Assembly: GCF_023630705.1 (NCBI RefSeq)
Contig: NZ_JALQEM010000019.1
Coordinates: 179,337-243,336 of the forward strand
Length of the DNA: 64,000 nucleotides
Source: Caballeronia sp. GAFFF1
GTDB lineage: Bacteria; Pseudomonadota; Gammaproteobacteria; Burkholderiales; Burkholderiaceae
Reading direction: 5' to 3'
Numbering within the stretch: position 1 is the stretch's first letter; each line of letters begins with the position of its first letter. The translations under genes were made by a program, and so were the position numbers. Of this stretch, positions 27,401 through 38,431 are shown one piece after another. Below the pieces are notes generated by a model. It was given only the letters and a program-made list of their open reading frames with translations. It was not told where the DNA came from and searched no databases.

Positions 27401-30400
27401 TCAGCCCATGTATCTCACGTTGACCTGCGGCCCGAACACTTCGCGCACCATGCCGACCAGATGATCGTGGTGGCCCAGAAAGATCACCTGCGTGCGCCTG
27501 GCGATTTGCGCCAGCACGCGCAGGCCGGCGCGGGCGCGGCCATCGTCGAAATTGATGAACAGATCGTCCGCGACGAACGGCAGCGCCGATGCCTTCTCGC
27601 CGTGCTCCTCCAGCGCCGCGAGCCGCAGCGCGAGAAAAAGCTGATCGCGCGTGCCCTCGCTCATTCCGCCGATCTCGACATGCGCGCCGTTCGTCGCGCG
27701 GACGGCGGCGAGCGCCATCGGCTGGCGGTCGTAATCCACGACGAGCCGCGAGAACGCCCCGAGCGTCAATTCGGCGAAGATGGCGCTCGCGCGCGAGAGC
27801 ATCGGGCCCTGGCGGCGCTCGCGGTAGCGGTCGATGGCCCACTTGAGCAGCGTCGATGCCGTCTCCACCTTGATAAAGCGTTCGGCGGCGTCGGCCATGG
27901 CGGCGAGCGCTTCCTGACGCTTCGCCTCGGCGCGCGCCGCGTTGGCTTCGCCCGAGATCGCCTTCAGTTCGCGTTCGGCGGCGTCGAGTTCGGCGGCCAG
28001 CGCGGTCGAGACTTTCACCGATTCGTTGAGCGCGCTGCTCGTCAGCGACAGTTGCGCCTGCACGTCCGCGATGTCCGCGCCGTCCACTTCCGCGATCAGC
28101 GCGTCGAGCGCGAGTCCGTCGCCGCCCTTGATGAACGCGTCGCGCGCCTCGTGCACGGCCGCGGTCAGGTCGCGCTTGCGTTGTGACTCGGCGATGCGCG
28201 CGGCCAGCAGTTCCGGCGTATCCACGCCCGCGAGTTCATAGAGCGGGCGCAGAGTCGCGCGCGCTTCGTCGAGCGCCGCTTTCGCGGCGCTCGCTTGCTC
28301 ATTGGCCGTTGCCAGTTCGCGGCGGATGCGCTCCGCTTCGCCGCGCGCCGCGCACGCGCTCTCCAGCCGCGACGATAGTTCCGCCGACATGCCGCTTGCT
28401 TCGAGCGCCGCAAGCTCATGGTCGATGTGCGTGGCGAGCCGCGCCGCGTCCGCTTGAAACGCAGCGAGCGACGCGCGCATCGGTTCGATCTGTTGCGAGC
28501 GAATGGCGTCGACCTGCGTGAGCTGATCGCCGATCTTCTTCACGATGCCGATGGCGGTTTCCGCCGCCGCCTGCGACTCCGCCGCGACCGCGAGGCCCGC
28601 GCGCCCGACCGCCGCCGACCAGTCGCGCTGCCATTGCTCGAACGCGTCGCGGGCGGTGTTCGCGGCGCGTTGACGGGCGATGCTTTCGGCACGGGCCGCG
28701 TCCAGCTGCTCGCTCACGTGACGCCGCGTGACCGTCGCTTCGTCGATGGCGCTGATGTGGCGCTCGGCGATGTCGCATAGCGCGTCGAGGTCGGCGGACG
28801 CATCCGCAGCCACGTCCGCCTGCGCGAGTTGCCGCGCGAGTTCAGCGCGACGCGAGTCTGCATCGGCGGATTCGCGTGCGAGTTCTTCGCTGTCGCGGTC
28901 GAGCGTCTGCGATGCGGCAAGCGCCTGATCGCGGCGCGCGAGCCACGACGGAACATCGTCGAGCGCCATGTCCGCGATCTGCGATTGCGCGGCCAGCGCA
29001 GCCCACGCGGCGTCGAAGTGAGCGAGCGCGGCTGCGGCATCGCGCGCGGCCTGCTCCCGGCGTGCGACAGTCTCCTGTTCCACCGCCACGCGCCGCTTCA
29101 GCGCGACGAGCTGCGTCGCCTGACCGACCGAGCCCAGTTGACGATCCGCGAGCCCGTCGGCGGCGTGCATCGCGGTTTCGAAGCGCGGCGCGGCTGTCGC
29201 GAGCGGCGTCTCGCCCGCGCGGATGGCGTGCCACGCGGCGTTGCGCGCGTCGCGGGCCTCGCGGACATCGGCGGCCGTCACGACATCGTGTGTCTGCACG
29301 AAATCGCCCAGTTCGGTTTGCGTCGCGTGCAGCGTGTCTTGCGCTTCCTTCAGCCGATCGTCGGCCATCGCGAGCCGCGACGCGAGCGCCTGCCGTTCGT
29401 CGCGGAGCACCCCGATGCGCTCGGCGGCGGGCAAGGTCATCGCGCGCAATTCGGGCAGCGGCCGCGTCCACTTGCCGAGCGATACGAGCGCCGCCTGCAA
29501 AGCGTGGTCGGCTTCGCGGCGTGCGTCGTCGAGGCGGCGTTGCGTCGTCGCGGTATCGCGGGACTTCTGCGCGGCCCGCAGCGCCGTGCGCAAGCCGGGC
29601 GCGACGTCGCAATCGGACAGCGCGGCGAGCCGCGTCTGCAACGCCGCGATCTGCTCCACGCTCTCTTGCGCCGCGCGCTCGGCGTTGCGCGCCGCGAGTT
29701 CCAGTTCGCCGCGATCGAGCATCAGGCTCGACACGGTCTGAAGCACGAGCGGTCCGGGCAGCGACTGCCGCGCGCTTGCTTCGTCCTGCGCCCAGCCAAG
29801 TTGCGCGCAATCCTGCGATATCTGCCGCACGCGCACGGCGACTTCCTGTTCGAGCCGCGCGATTTCGTTCGCGTGATTCGCGCATTGATGCCGCGTTCCT
29901 TCGAGCGCGCGAATGTCCGCTTCGACCGCGAGCAGCGCCTGATCGATGCGAATCTCGCTCAAGTCCTTCTGCAACTGCTCGACGTCGCGAGCGTGCAGAT
30001 CGAGCGCGGTCTGCGCCGACGCCAGCCGCGTGAGCGCATTCTGGAGCGCCGCTTCGGCGTTGGCGGGCAGATCGGCGGTATCGCCGAGTGCGTCGAGTTC
30101 CGCGGACTTCGCGCGCCAGACGTTGAGATACGGCGCGGCGCGACGGATGCGTTCCAGCTTCGCGCGCGTGACTTCGAGTTCCGCGCGACGCGCTTCCTGC
30201 TCGCGGCTGCGCTCCTGCGCCTCTTCCACCGCGCCGTGCGCCCGACGCCACTGCGCCGTCCGCACGCTCGCCGCCTTCAGTTCGGCGGTGGCTTCTTCGT
30301 ATTGCTTCAGCGCGACGTAGTAGGCCCGCTCGCCCGACTTGCGCTTGGCCCAAAGACTGTCGGCTTCGTCTGCGAGACGCTGGCGCACTTCGCCCAGACT

Positions 30401-30865
30401 CGCGATGCCCGCCGCCGACTGAAACAACACCTGCCCGACATCGCTCGATGCGTCGAGAATGCTCTGCCCGCCGCGAATCAGCGCGGTGTGGTCCAGGCAA
30501 TACATCTGCTCGAAGAAACTCTTGTCGGCGGTGCCGAGGAACGGCGCGAGCGCATCGGCGGCGAGCGGCTCGCCGTTAGGCGTCGTGAGCGGCGACTTGC
30601 GGCTCTTCGTGCGATGAAACGCGAGCGCCGCGCCGTCTTTCTCCAGCTTCGCGCCCAGCCGCAGATCGCTTTGCGGATGCAAAAAGGCGAGCGACGAGCT
30701 ATGGGGCATGCCGAAAAGCAGTTCGGAAATGGCCGTCTTGATGGTGGATTTGCCCGCCTCGTTCGGGCCGACGACGAAATGGAAATCGTGGTCCGCTGGC
30801 GGGAATTCGACGGCGTGGTCCGTGAACTTGCCGAAGCGAATGAGATCGAGCTGGCTGATGCGCAT
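27401..30865 (-). CDS. YhaN-like SMC/Rad50-type AAA ATPase
   Basis: A 1154-residue ATPase with split ABC/SMC architecture. The N-terminal P-loop is GPNEAGKST (33-41). Long Ala/Gln/Glu-rich coiled coils occupy roughly residues 180-950. The C-terminal head has the signature MSEGTRDQLFLALRLA, Walker B LPFVADDLFINFDD and the H-loop FLGHHDHL. There is no clear zinc-hook CxxC. It follows the Mre11-like nuclease gene by 4 bases, so the pair should form a Rad50-Mre11/SbcCD-type DNA-end processing complex, most like Bacillus YhaN-YhaO. Confidence 0.9.
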   Translation of the reverse strand: MRISQLDLIRFGKFTDHAVEFPPADHDFHFVVGPNEAGKSTIKTAISELLFGMPHSSSLAFLHPQSDLRLGAKLEKDGAALAFHRTKSRKSPLTTPNGEPLAADALAPFLGTADKSFFEQMYCLDHTALIRGGQSILDASSDVGQVLFQSAAGIASLGEVRQRLADEADSLWAKRKSGERAYYVALKQYEEATAELKAASVRTAQWRRAHGAVEEAQERSREQEARRAELEVTRAKLERIRRAAPYLNVWRAKSAELDALGDTADLPANAEAALQNALTRLASAQTALDLHARDVEQLQKDLSEIRIDQALLAVEADIRALEGTRHQCANHANEIARLEQEVAVRVRQISQDCAQLGWAQDEASARQSLPGPLVLQTVSSLMLDRGELELAARNAERAAQESVEQIAALQTRLAALSDCDVAPGLRTALRAAQKSRDTATTQRRLDDARREADHALQAALVSLGKWTRPLPELRAMTLPAAERIGVLRDERQALASRLAMADDRLKEAQDTLHATQTELGDFVQTHDVVTAADVREARDARNAAWHAIRAGETPLATAAPRFETAMHAADGLADRQLGSVGQATQLVALKRRVAVEQETVARREQAARDAAAALAHFDAAWAALAAQSQIADMALDDVPSWLARRDQALAASQTLDRDSEELARESADADSRRAELARQLAQADVAADASADLDALCDIAERHISAIDEATVTRRHVSEQLDAARAESIARQRAANTARDAFEQWQRDWSAAVGRAGLAVAAESQAAAETAIGIVKKIGDQLTQVDAIRSQQIEPMRASLAAFQADAARLATHIDHELAALEASGMSAELSSRLESACAARGEAERIRRELATANEQASAAKAALDEARATLRPLYELAGVDTPELLAARIAESQRKRDLTAAVHEARDAFIKGGDGLALDALIAEVDGADIADVQAQLSLTSSALNESVKVSTALAAELDAAERELKAISGEANAARAEAKRQEALAAMADAAERFIKVETASTLLKWAIDRYRERRQGPMLSRASAIFAELTLGAFSRLVVDYDRQPMALAAVRATNGAHVEIGGMSEGTRDQLFLALRLAALEEHGEKASALPFVADDLFINFDDGRARAGLRVLAQIARRTQVIFLGHHDHLVGMVREVFGPQVNVRYMG

Positions 30866-30869
30866 CCCG

Positions 30870-32135
30870 TTACTCCGCGTCCGCGAGTTGCGCGATCAGG
30901 CCGGAACGCGCCTCGCTCACGAGCTTGGCGAGGTCGCCGTCGCGCACGTAGTCGAGTTCGGGCACGGACTTCTGCAAGTCGCTCGGCGCTTGCGTCGCGA
31001 GCGTGATGAGCCTGTCTTTCAGCATGGCGAGGAATTCGGGATCAGATTCGGCTTCGATCAGAAGCGCGTGAAGATCGGCGAGCGCGTCGCCGCCATCGGC
31101 CAGATCCGCTGCCGTGCGTTCGCGCGTGATCGGCTGCGTCGCGACTTTCACCTTTTCGAGCCACAAGCGGTCATGGCTGATCGCCGCGATCTGCGCGAGG
31201 ACTTCGGCGCGTAGCTGCTTTTCGTTGGCGAAGAGTTCGCCGTGCGCCTTCGTCGCGCCGGTGATGCTCACGCGCACCGCGTGCGGCACCGGGCGCTCGG
31301 CGGCATCCACCAGCGCCTCCAGCGCACGGCCGGCCGCGCGGGCGACTTCATCGAGCGTGTCGAGGCCGGATGCATCGACATTCACGGCTTCCCAGCGCAA
31401 CACGTCGATGAACAGCCGCTCGACGCTGACTTCTTCCGCCTCGGACACGCTGACCAACACCGCGCCGCGCCGCCCTGTCTCGCGAATGGTGCGTCCCTGC
31501 AAGTTGCCCGGAAACACGATGGTCGATGCTTCCTGCCAGATCGCGAATTCATGCACGTGACCGAGCGCCCAGTAGTGATACTCGCGCGCATGCAGCTCCG
31601 CGACCGTGCACGGCGCGTAACTCGCGTGCATCGCCGCGCCTTCGAGCGCCGTGTGCAGCACGCCGATATTGAAATAACCGTCGACAGGCGGCGGATACGC
31701 GGTCACGAGATTCGTCGTCACCGCCTTGTCCTTGAAGCTGTGGCCGTGCAGCGCGACCTTCAGCGCGTCGATGCGATATGTCTGCGGCTTCTTCGTCGAA
31801 AACGTGTGGACGTTGTCCGGCAACTGAAGCTGGCTCGTCATTTCGCTCTCGGCGTCGTGATTGCCGTAAAGCAGATACACGGGAATGCCCGCGCGCCGCA
31901 GCTTGCCCATCTCCTTGCAGAAGAAGATGCCGGTGTTGTGATCGCGCCAGGTACCGTCGTACAGGTCGCCCGCGATGACCATGAAATCCACTTGCTCATC
32001 GATGGCGAGCGACACGAGCTTCGAGAATGCCTCGCGCGTGGCGTTGCGCAGCATGTCGGCGGGCGCGTCGGCGTAGGCGGAGAGCCCGTGCAGCGGGCTG
32101 TCGAGATGGATATCGGCCGCGTGAATGAAGCGCAT
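30870..32135 (-). CDS. YhaO-like DNA repair metallophosphoesterase (Mre11/SbcD type)
   Basis: A 421-residue nuclease. The metal sites are HAADIHLDSPL (N-terminus), IAGDLYDG, LYGNHDAE, VALHGHS and WALGHVHEF, the full calcineurin-like phosphoesterase set. The C-terminal third (about 290-420) is a helical capping/partner-binding region. The ATG is preceded by GGAGACAGCGC. It is the first gene of the pair with the SMC-like ATPase, which would open DNA ends for this exonuclease/endonuclease. Confidence 0.92.
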   Translation of the reverse strand: MRFIHAADIHLDSPLHGLSAYADAPADMLRNATREAFSKLVSLAIDEQVDFMVIAGDLYDGTWRDHNTGIFFCKEMGKLRRAGIPVYLLYGNHDAESEMTSQLQLPDNVHTFSTKKPQTYRIDALKVALHGHSFKDKAVTTNLVTAYPPPVDGYFNIGVLHTALEGAAMHASYAPCTVAELHAREYHYWALGHVHEFAIWQEASTIVFPGNLQGRTIRETGRRGAVLVSVSEAEEVSVERLFIDVLRWEAVNVDASGLDTLDEVARAAGRALEALVDAAERPVPHAVRVSITGATKAHGELFANEKQLRAEVLAQIAAISHDRLWLEKVKVATQPITRERTAADLADGGDALADLHALLIEAESDPEFLAMLKDRLITLATQAPSDLQKSVPELDYVRDGDLAKLVSEARSGLIAQLADAE

Positions 32136-32314
32136 GGCGCTGTCTCCTTTGAATGAGTGGTCGCGCTTCGCTCGTGTTCGAACGACGATCGTTGCAGACG
32201 TTCGGGACAATTCGCGTCTCGGTCGACCCAGTGCTTCGACCGCGCTCAAGAGACGCGAAATGTCCCGACACGCACGCAGAATTCGTGAACGTCAACACGC
32301 AGCGAGGTAACACG

Positions 32315-32536
32315 ATGACCAGTCCCTACACCGCCCATAACGTCGACGCCGCTATCGTGCATCTGGAGCGCGTCTTGTCCGCTGAGGGCGCGAATTCGCT
32401 ATTCGGGCAGACCTACTGGCGCAAGCGCGTGCAGCAGGTCAGCACGACACGCGGTTTGCAGCGCGATCAACGCATGCGGCTCGACCGACTAATGAAACTG
32501 CTCGCCTCCGACGCGCGCGAGGCGACATGCCAATGA
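32315..32536 (+). CDS. Small hypothetical protein
   Basis: A 73-residue ORF starting MTSPYTAHNVDAAIVHLERV behind GCGAGGTAA. It is rich in Arg and Gln in the second half (RDQRMRLDRLMKLLAS) and looks mostly helical. I recognise no family. It is divergent from the YhaO-like gene and converges on rsmA, 12 bases away. Good codon use and a ribosome site make it likely to be real. Confidence 0.65.
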   Translation: MTSPYTAHNVDAAIVHLERVLSAEGANSLFGQTYWRKRVQQVSTTRGLQRDQRMRLDRLMKLLASDAREATCQ

Positions 32537-32548
32537 CGAACCGGCGAA

Positions 32549-33358
32549 TCAACTGCGCTCGAGAGCCTGCGCCAGCGCGACGAACTCCGCCACCGGCACT
32601 TCTTCGGCGCGTCGCGCGAGATCGAATCCGAGCGCATCGAAATCGACCTTGTCGCGATACGCCGCGAGATTGTTGCGCAAGACCTTGCGACGCTGCGCGA
32701 ACGCGGCCTTGACGACATCGCTCAACACGGTTTCGTTGACCGCCGGCAACTCATGCGGCGCGAACGGAATCATGCGCACGATCGCGGAATTGACCTTCGG
32801 CGGCGGCTGGAACGATTCGGGCGGCACGTCGATCAGCTTGTCCATCACGTAGCGGTATTGCAGCATCACCGACAAACGCCCGTACTCCTTGCTCGCGGGC
32901 TCGGCGATCATGCGCTCGACCACTTCGTCCTGAAGCATGAAGTGCTGGTCGATCACCTTCGGCGCGAACGTCGTCAGATGGAACAGCAGCGGACTCGAAA
33001 TGTTGTACGGCAGATTGCCGACGATGCGCAGCGACGGCTTGTCGCCCGCGAGCGCGAGCGTGCCGAAATCGAATTCGAGCGCGTCCGCCGAGTGCACGAC
33101 GAGCCGCTCGCCGAAGCGCTTTTCCAGCCGCCCGATCAGGTCGCGATCCAGCTCGACCGCGTGCAGCGGCGACTCGGGCGTGGCGAGGCGCTCGATCAAC
33201 GGCTCGGTGAGCGCTGCGAGCCCCGGCCCGATTTCGACCATGCGCTCGCCGCGCTGCGGCGCGATGGCGTCGACGATGGAATCGATCACGCCCTGATCGA
33301 CGAGAAAGTTCTGGCCGAAGCGCTTGCGCGCCAGATGGCCCTGGTGTCGTGTGGACAT
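32549..33358 (-). CDS. rsmA: 16S rRNA (adenine1518/1519-N6) dimethyltransferase
   Basis: A 269-residue KsgA/Dim1 enzyme that dimethylates two adjacent adenines near the 3' end of 16S rRNA during 30S maturation. It begins [11 protein letters not shown], has the SAM-binding [14 protein letters not shown] (about 41-54) and the catalytic [14 protein letters not shown] near 115. It follows pdxA by 19 bases in the conserved lptD-surA-pdxA-rsmA order. Confidence 0.97.
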   Translation of the reverse strand: MSTRHQGHLARKRFGQNFLVDQGVIDSIVDAIAPQRGERMVEIGPGLAALTEPLIERLATPESPLHAVELDRDLIGRLEKRFGERLVVHSADALEFDFGTLALAGDKPSLRIVGNLPYNISSPLLFHLTTFAPKVIDQHFMLQDEVVERMIAEPASKEYGRLSVMLQYRYVMDKLIDVPPESFQPPPKVNSAIVRMIPFAPHELPAVNETVLSDVVKAAFAQRRKVLRNNLAAYRDKVDFDALGFDLARRAEEVPVAEFVALAQALERS

Positions 33359-33377
33359 ACGTTTTCGTTGGATGCGC

Positions 33378-34367
33378 TCAGGCGCTGCGTTTGTGGCGCG
33401 CCATGGTCACGGCGGCGTCGATGGCGGCGATCATGCTGCCGGGGTCCGCGCGGCCCGTGCCCGCGAGATCGAGCGCCGTGCCGTGATCGACAGACGTGCG
33501 GATGATCGGCAGGCCGAGCGTCACGTTGATGCCTTCGCCGAAGGTCGCGTATTTCAGGACGGGCAGGCCCTGATCGTGGAACATGGCGAGCACGCAATCG
33601 GCGTCTTTCAGATAGCGCGGCTGGAAGAGCGTGTCGGCCGGATACGGACCGGGCGCGTCGATGCCGAGCGCGCGCGCGCGTTCGAGCGCGGGCGAGATGA
33701 CGTCGATTTCCTCGCGGCCCAGATAGCCGTTCTCGCCCGCGTGCGGATTGAGGCCGGTCACGAGAATGCGTGGCGCAGCGAGCCCGAAATGCGCGCGCAG
33801 ATCGTGGTCGATGATGCGTAACGTCTCGACGATGCCGTCGATGGTGAGCGCGGCCGATACGTCCTTCAGCGGCAAATGCGTGGTCGCGAGCGCGACGCGC
33901 AACGGGCGCTCGCCGCTGCCCGCGAGCATCATCACGACGCGCGGCGTGTGCGTGCGCTCCGCGAGATATTCGGTGTGGCCGGTGAAAGGCACGCCGGCGT
34001 CGTTGATCGTGCTCTTTTGCAGCGGCGCCGTGACGATGGCATCGAAACGGCCCGCCACCGCGCCGTCGATGGCGGCATCGAGCAGATCGAGCACGTAGCG
34101 CCCGTTTGCCGCGTCCAGCTTGCCGGCTTCGGCGGGCGCCGCGAGCGCGTGATGTTCGATGTCGATGAGGTCGCCGTTCGAAGGCCAGGCAGCGCCCGAA
34201 CGCGCTTGGAGCAGCGCACCGTCGCCGAGCACGGTAAAGCGCGCCGACGGCCAGCGCGCGTGCGCCTGAGCGAGCGCCGCAGCCGTCAGCTCCGGACCGA
34301 CGCCAGCCGGTTCGCCGGTTGTGATGGCGACGGAAAGCGGCCTGTCCGGATGCGCGGCGGTGCTCAT
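33378..34367 (-). CDS. pdxA: 4-hydroxythreonine-4-phosphate dehydrogenase
   Basis: A 329-residue NAD-dependent enzyme of pyridoxal 5'-phosphate synthesis; its product condenses with deoxyxylulose phosphate. The family begins [36 protein letters not shown] and [12 protein letters not shown] carry the metal and substrate ligands, and [12 protein letters not shown] is diagnostic. ATG start [11 protein letters not shown], 5 bases after surA stops. Confidence 0.97.
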   Translation of the reverse strand: MSTAAHPDRPLSVAITTGEPAGVGPELTAAALAQAHARWPSARFTVLGDGALLQARSGAAWPSNGDLIDIEHHALAAPAEAGKLDAANGRYVLDLLDAAIDGAVAGRFDAIVTAPLQKSTINDAGVPFTGHTEYLAERTHTPRVVMMLAGSGERPLRVALATTHLPLKDVSAALTIDGIVETLRIIDHDLRAHFGLAAPRILVTGLNPHAGENGYLGREEIDVISPALERARALGIDAPGPYPADTLFQPRYLKDADCVLAMFHDQGLPVLKYATFGEGINVTLGLPIIRTSVDHGTALDLAGTGRADPGSMIAAIDAAVTMARHKRSA

Positions 34368-34372
34368 GTGGC

Positions 34373-35728
34373 TTACTGCTGCGCCTCTTGCGCAGCGATG
34401 CCCTTGTACTGCACGTACGCCGTGTCGCGCAGTTCGCGCAGCCAGTCGGAGTACGCCTGCTCGGCCTTGCGCTGACCAATTGCCTGACGCGCAATGTCGA
34501 GCTGTTGCGTGGCGGTCCCTTCCGCGTCGCGGCGGCCGAGCACCTGAATCAGGTGATAGCCGTATTCGCTGCGCACCGGGTCGCTCACCGCGCCGTCTTG
34601 CAGGTTGTTCATGGCGCGCTCGAATTCGGGCACGGTTTCGCCGGGGCTGATCCAGCCGAGATCGCCGCCTTGCGAGGCCGAGCCGTCCTGCGAGTACGTG
34701 CGCGCGAAGTTGGCGAAGTCGCCGCCCGCCGCCACTTGCTGCTTGATATCGAGCAGCTTTTGGCGCGCGCTGGCTTCCGACATGCCGTCCGACACGCGCA
34801 GCAGAATGTGGCGCACGTGCGTTTGCACGAGCTTCGGCGCATCGGCCGCAGTGCCTTCGCTCGCGCGACGGTCCACCAGTTTGACGATCTCGAAGCCGCC
34901 GTCGGTGCGCAGGAGCGTCGGCACGACCTGGCCCGGACGCAGCCCCGACACCGCCGAGACGATGCCCGCCGGCAGCGTGCCCGGCGTGCGAAAACCGAGG
35001 TCGCCGCCCTTGCTGGCGTCGGTGTCCTGCGAGTTTTGCTTGGCGAGCTTCGAGAAGTCCTCGCCGGCTTGCGCCTGTTTCAGCACCGCGTCGGCCTTGG
35101 CCTGCACCGCCGCGACTTCCGAATCCGGCGCGTTCGACGCGAGCTTGAACATGATGTGCTGCAGATGCAGGTCGCTCGCGTTGCGCGCGCCCGGCCCGCG
35201 CTGGCTGGCGATGTAGTTCGCCACTTCCCCGTCCGATACCGTGATCTTGCTGTCGACTTCCTTCTCGCGCAGCTTCGAAAGCGTGAGTTCGGTGCGCGCG
35301 TCGCGCACGAACGTCGCCCACGGCACGCCTTGCGCCTCGATGCGCGAGCGGTAGACGTCGAGCGTCATCTGGTTCTGCTGCGCGAGGCGTTGCAGCGTGC
35401 GGTTGACGGTGGCGTCGTCGATCACGATGCCGTCCTCTTTCGCCTTCTGCAGCTGGATGCGTTCGAGCACCATCTGGTCGAGCACCTGCCGGCGCATCTG
35501 TTCGATGGGCGGCACAGGCGCATTCTGCTGCTTGAGCCGCTGCACGATCAGGCTCGTGCGTTCTTCCAGCTCGCGCTGTGTGATGACGCCGTCGTTCACC
35601 ACCGCGACGACGGAATCCGCCACCTGCACATTCGGGTTCGACAACGCCTGCGCACCGGCCGGCGAACTGACCATCAGCGCCGCTGTCAGCGCGCTCGCGG
35701 CAATCGCCGTCGATCGAAACAGTTTCAT
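34373..35728 (-). CDS. surA: Periplasmic chaperone / peptidyl-prolyl isomerase SurA
   Basis: A 451-residue periplasmic chaperone for outer-membrane proteins such as LptD and the porin. A signal peptide ends near [10 protein letters not shown]. The SurA N-domain (about 30-170) is followed by two parvulin domains, starting at [10 protein letters not shown] and [10 protein letters not shown], each with GGDLGW or GGDLGF. A GTG nine bases upstream (VANMKLF) has a better-placed GGAG, so the true start may be 35737. It lies directly downstream of lptD. Confidence 0.96.
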   Translation of the reverse strand: MKLFRSTAIAASALTAALMVSSPAGAQALSNPNVQVADSVVAVVNDGVITQRELEERTSLIVQRLKQQNAPVPPIEQMRRQVLDQMVLERIQLQKAKEDGIVIDDATVNRTLQRLAQQNQMTLDVYRSRIEAQGVPWATFVRDARTELTLSKLREKEVDSKITVSDGEVANYIASQRGPGARNASDLHLQHIMFKLASNAPDSEVAAVQAKADAVLKQAQAGEDFSKLAKQNSQDTDASKGGDLGFRTPGTLPAGIVSAVSGLRPGQVVPTLLRTDGGFEIVKLVDRRASEGTAADAPKLVQTHVRHILLRVSDGMSEASARQKLLDIKQQVAAGGDFANFARTYSQDGSASQGGDLGWISPGETVPEFERAMNNLQDGAVSDPVRSEYGYHLIQVLGRRDAEGTATQQLDIARQAIGQRKAEQAYSDWLRELRDTAYVQYKGIAAQEAQQ

Positions 35729-35808
35729 GTTTGCCACAGATACTCCATCAAATCCTGACTTGACCCATTCGTGCGCTGTGCGCTTTTTTGGCGTTGTGGT
35801 ACGTCTTG

Positions 35809-38199
35809 TCACTCGTAGTCGCTGAAGCGGGCGAGCGGCGGAGCGGACGGCGGCGGCGGCTGATAGCCCTGAACGCTCGCGCGGAACGCGCTGACGAGAC
35901 CGTTGTCGACCTTAGACAAGCCCTTGAACGTGATCTGCGCAAGCACGCGCGTACCCGACGAAGGCTGGCCGCTCGTGTTCACGCCGTTGGCGTAACGCTG
36001 CGCGCCGAAGCCGAGCGCCCAGCAGTCGGCATCGTACTGGAAGCCCACGAGGCCGTCGACGAGCCGGTGGCCGGCAAGATCATAATTGACACGCGCGACG
36101 GCATAGAGACGATTCGTCAGCGGCCATTCGCCGGACACCAGCAACTGGTTGATCGGCTCGTTGACGAGCGTGGTCTGGTTCGAGCGCGTGTAGCGGTAGC
36201 CGACGTTGATCACCTTGCGGTCCGCCGGACTGAACGCGAAGCCGACGCTCGTGCGCACGAGCTGGTTATTGTCGACATTATATTGGAACGCAGTTTCCGA
36301 AGCGAAACCAGCGCCCAGCTTGATTGCCGCGCCGGCGATCAGGTCCGAGTGCTTGGCCTCGTTGATCGGCTGGTCCTGGCTGATCGTGACGCGCTGGCTC
36401 GTGAAATAGTACTGCTGCGCGATCACGAAACGCGCGCGCTCGTCGCCCGTCGCCGGGTTGATGAAGCGCGTGGTCAGCCCGGCCGTCAGGCGGTTCGCAT
36501 CCGCGATGCGGTCGTTGCCGACGAACGTGTTCGGCGTGTAGATTTCCGCGAGCCCGAAGTCGGCTTCGGCGGTATCGAAGATCGGTGCGAAGTTCTGATT
36601 GCGATACGGCGTGTAGACGTAATAGAGGCGCGGCTCGAGCGTCTGAATGTAGTCCTGCCCGAAGAGCCGCACGGAACGGTCGAACACCAGCCCCGTATCG
36701 AGACTGACCGTGGGAATCGACTCGGTGAAATTCTTCGGCTGCCCGGCTGGCGTCAGCGGCTGCCCCGGCACCGGCCCCGTCGCGATATGGCTCAGGTCGT
36801 ACGACGCGAAGTGCCACTGAATCTTCGGCGTGAAGAAATAGCCCGGCGCGTTGATCCCGTAACTCAGGTACGGGTTGAAGTACATGCGCTGACCGTCGGT
36901 CGCGCCTTCCTGCGTGATCGTGAAGCGCGTGAAGTCCGCTTCCGCGCCGTAGTCGAAGCCGCCGACGTTGTACTTGTTGTACTGCACGTTCAACTGCGGC
37001 TCGCGCGCGTACGGCGGAATCGACGGCTGCAGCGTCTGCCAGCGTTGCTCGCGGGCGAGTACGGACCACGGCCCATTGTTGTACGTCAGCCCGGCTTCCT
37101 GCTGATAGAGCAGCTGCGTGCCGTTCAGGAACTGATTCGACGCGTTGCCCAGGTCTTCCGGATACTGATCGTCCGAGACCTTGTTGTAATTGACGTAGCC
37201 GCCAAAGCCGCCGCCGAAGTTCTGTTGATGCTGCCAGAAGATCGCATAACGGTTCGTGTGCGTTTCGCGGTCGTTCGGCAGATAGTCGACCGTGAGCGAG
37301 CCGGAATACGTCGGCGACAGATAGCGGAAATTCGCTTCGCCGAGCACGCCGCGCCGCGACATGATGCGCGGCGTGACGGTCAGATCGCGGTTCGGCGCGA
37401 TGTTGAAATAGTACGGGATCGTGGCTTCGAAGCCCGTCGTCGAACTGAGCGAGAACGTCGGCGGCAACAGGCCGCTGCGCCGGTCGCCCGTCAGCGGAAA
37501 CGAGAGCCACGGGCTCGCGAACACAGGCACGCCCTGGAAGAACAGCACGCCGTTATGCGCGATGCCCTCTTCCGAGCCGGTATCGAAATCGAACGACGAG
37601 CCTTTGATGTACCACGCCGGATTCGTGTCGCACTGGCACGCGGTGTAGGTGCCGTGATCGACGCGCGCGCGCTCGTTGTCGATCAGATCGATGCGCTCCG
37701 CGCTGCCCGAGCCGCCCGTCAGATTGAAGTGGTACTTCGGGTTCGTCATGAACCCTTCGTTCGAATCCACTTTCAGATGCGCTTCCGGGCCGACGAACGA
37801 CACGCCGTTGTTGATGAGCCTGACATGGCCGAAAGCATCGGCCATGTCCGTGTCCTGGTCGTAATGCAGCGCGTCGGCCTTGATGACCGTGACCGTGCGG
37901 CGCACTTCGGCGGAACCTTTCGCCGCCATGTCTTCGTCGGACGTGCCGGTGGCCTTGTCGCCGAGCAGGAAGGTCGTGGGCTGCTGACCGCTTTTGAGCG
38001 GCCGTTCGAGCAACTGCGGCGCGAGACGCAGGCTGCCCGGACCGTCGACCGGCTGCGCGTCGGCGGCCGGACCGGCGAGCTGCGCATGCGCGAGAGCGGG
38101 CATCAGGCCGGGTACGGAAAGCAGCGCGGCGACGAGCCGCCGCCGGCGTGGCTGTGCGTCGCCTTGAATCTTCGATGCGGGAAACTGTCGTGGCGGCAT
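35809..38199 (-). CDS. lptD: LPS-assembly outer-membrane protein LptD
   Basis: A 796-residue beta-barrel that inserts lipopolysaccharide into the outer leaflet. After a basic N-terminus and hydrophobic segment ([19 protein letters not shown]) comes the periplasmic OstA/jellyroll domain (about 130-260). The C-terminal barrel carries conserved cysteines in TACQCDTNP and DADCWALGF for the inter-domain disulfides. The start is uncertain: the ATG of [10 protein letters not shown] gives a long, arginine-rich leader, and its ribosome site is weak. Confidence 0.95.
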   Translation of the reverse strand: MPPRQFPASKIQGDAQPRRRRLVAALLSVPGLMPALAHAQLAGPAADAQPVDGPGSLRLAPQLLERPLKSGQQPTTFLLGDKATGTSDEDMAAKGSAEVRRTVTVIKADALHYDQDTDMADAFGHVRLINNGVSFVGPEAHLKVDSNEGFMTNPKYHFNLTGGSGSAERIDLIDNERARVDHGTYTACQCDTNPAWYIKGSSFDFDTGSEEGIAHNGVLFFQGVPVFASPWLSFPLTGDRRSGLLPPTFSLSSTTGFEATIPYYFNIAPNRDLTVTPRIMSRRGVLGEANFRYLSPTYSGSLTVDYLPNDRETHTNRYAIFWQHQQNFGGGFGGYVNYNKVSDDQYPEDLGNASNQFLNGTQLLYQQEAGLTYNNGPWSVLAREQRWQTLQPSIPPYAREPQLNVQYNKYNVGGFDYGAEADFTRFTITQEGATDGQRMYFNPYLSYGINAPGYFFTPKIQWHFASYDLSHIATGPVPGQPLTPAGQPKNFTESIPTVSLDTGLVFDRSVRLFGQDYIQTLEPRLYYVYTPYRNQNFAPIFDTAEADFGLAEIYTPNTFVGNDRIADANRLTAGLTTRFINPATGDERARFVIAQQYYFTSQRVTISQDQPINEAKHSDLIAGAAIKLGAGFASETAFQYNVDNNQLVRTSVGFAFSPADRKVINVGYRYTRSNQTTLVNEPINQLLVSGEWPLTNRLYAVARVNYDLAGHRLVDGLVGFQYDADCWALGFGAQRYANGVNTSGQPSSGTRVLAQITFKGLSKVDNGLVSAFRASVQGYQPPPPSAPPLARFSDYE

Positions 38200-38340
38200 G
38201 TATGGGTGGCGGTTCGATCCCGTTCGCGTCCACCGCGCCCGATGCCGCCGAACGAGCGGCCAGATGAGCGGCCGCTCACTCGGCGGCCCGTCGCTGTCCC
38301 GGACGACGCTCGATCGAACGATGACGCGGCACGGTCGTCG

Positions 38341-38358
38341 GCGCCTGGCGCCAGGCGC
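38341..38358. promoter_or_regulatory. 18-base perfect palindrome in the lptD/amgK divergent region
   Basis: GCGCCTGGCGCCAGGCGC is a perfect palindrome without a spacer. It lies about 140 bases upstream of lptD and 74 upstream of amgK, in a region that must hold both promoters. A TATTAT at 38398-38403 could be the amgK -10. The palindrome may be a regulator site, or chance in GC-rich DNA. Confidence 0.4.
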
Positions 38359-38431
38359 GAACAGATAGCTCAAGGATCGCTTAAAAAAGTCGTGGGGTAT
38401 TATATGGCAAGATGTTTTGCCTCTCGAATTT

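Noticed and set aside
28829..31006. A 725-codon rightward open frame opposite the YhaN-like gene
   Set aside because: Antisense to a gene with clear Walker motifs. No domain is recognisable in it.
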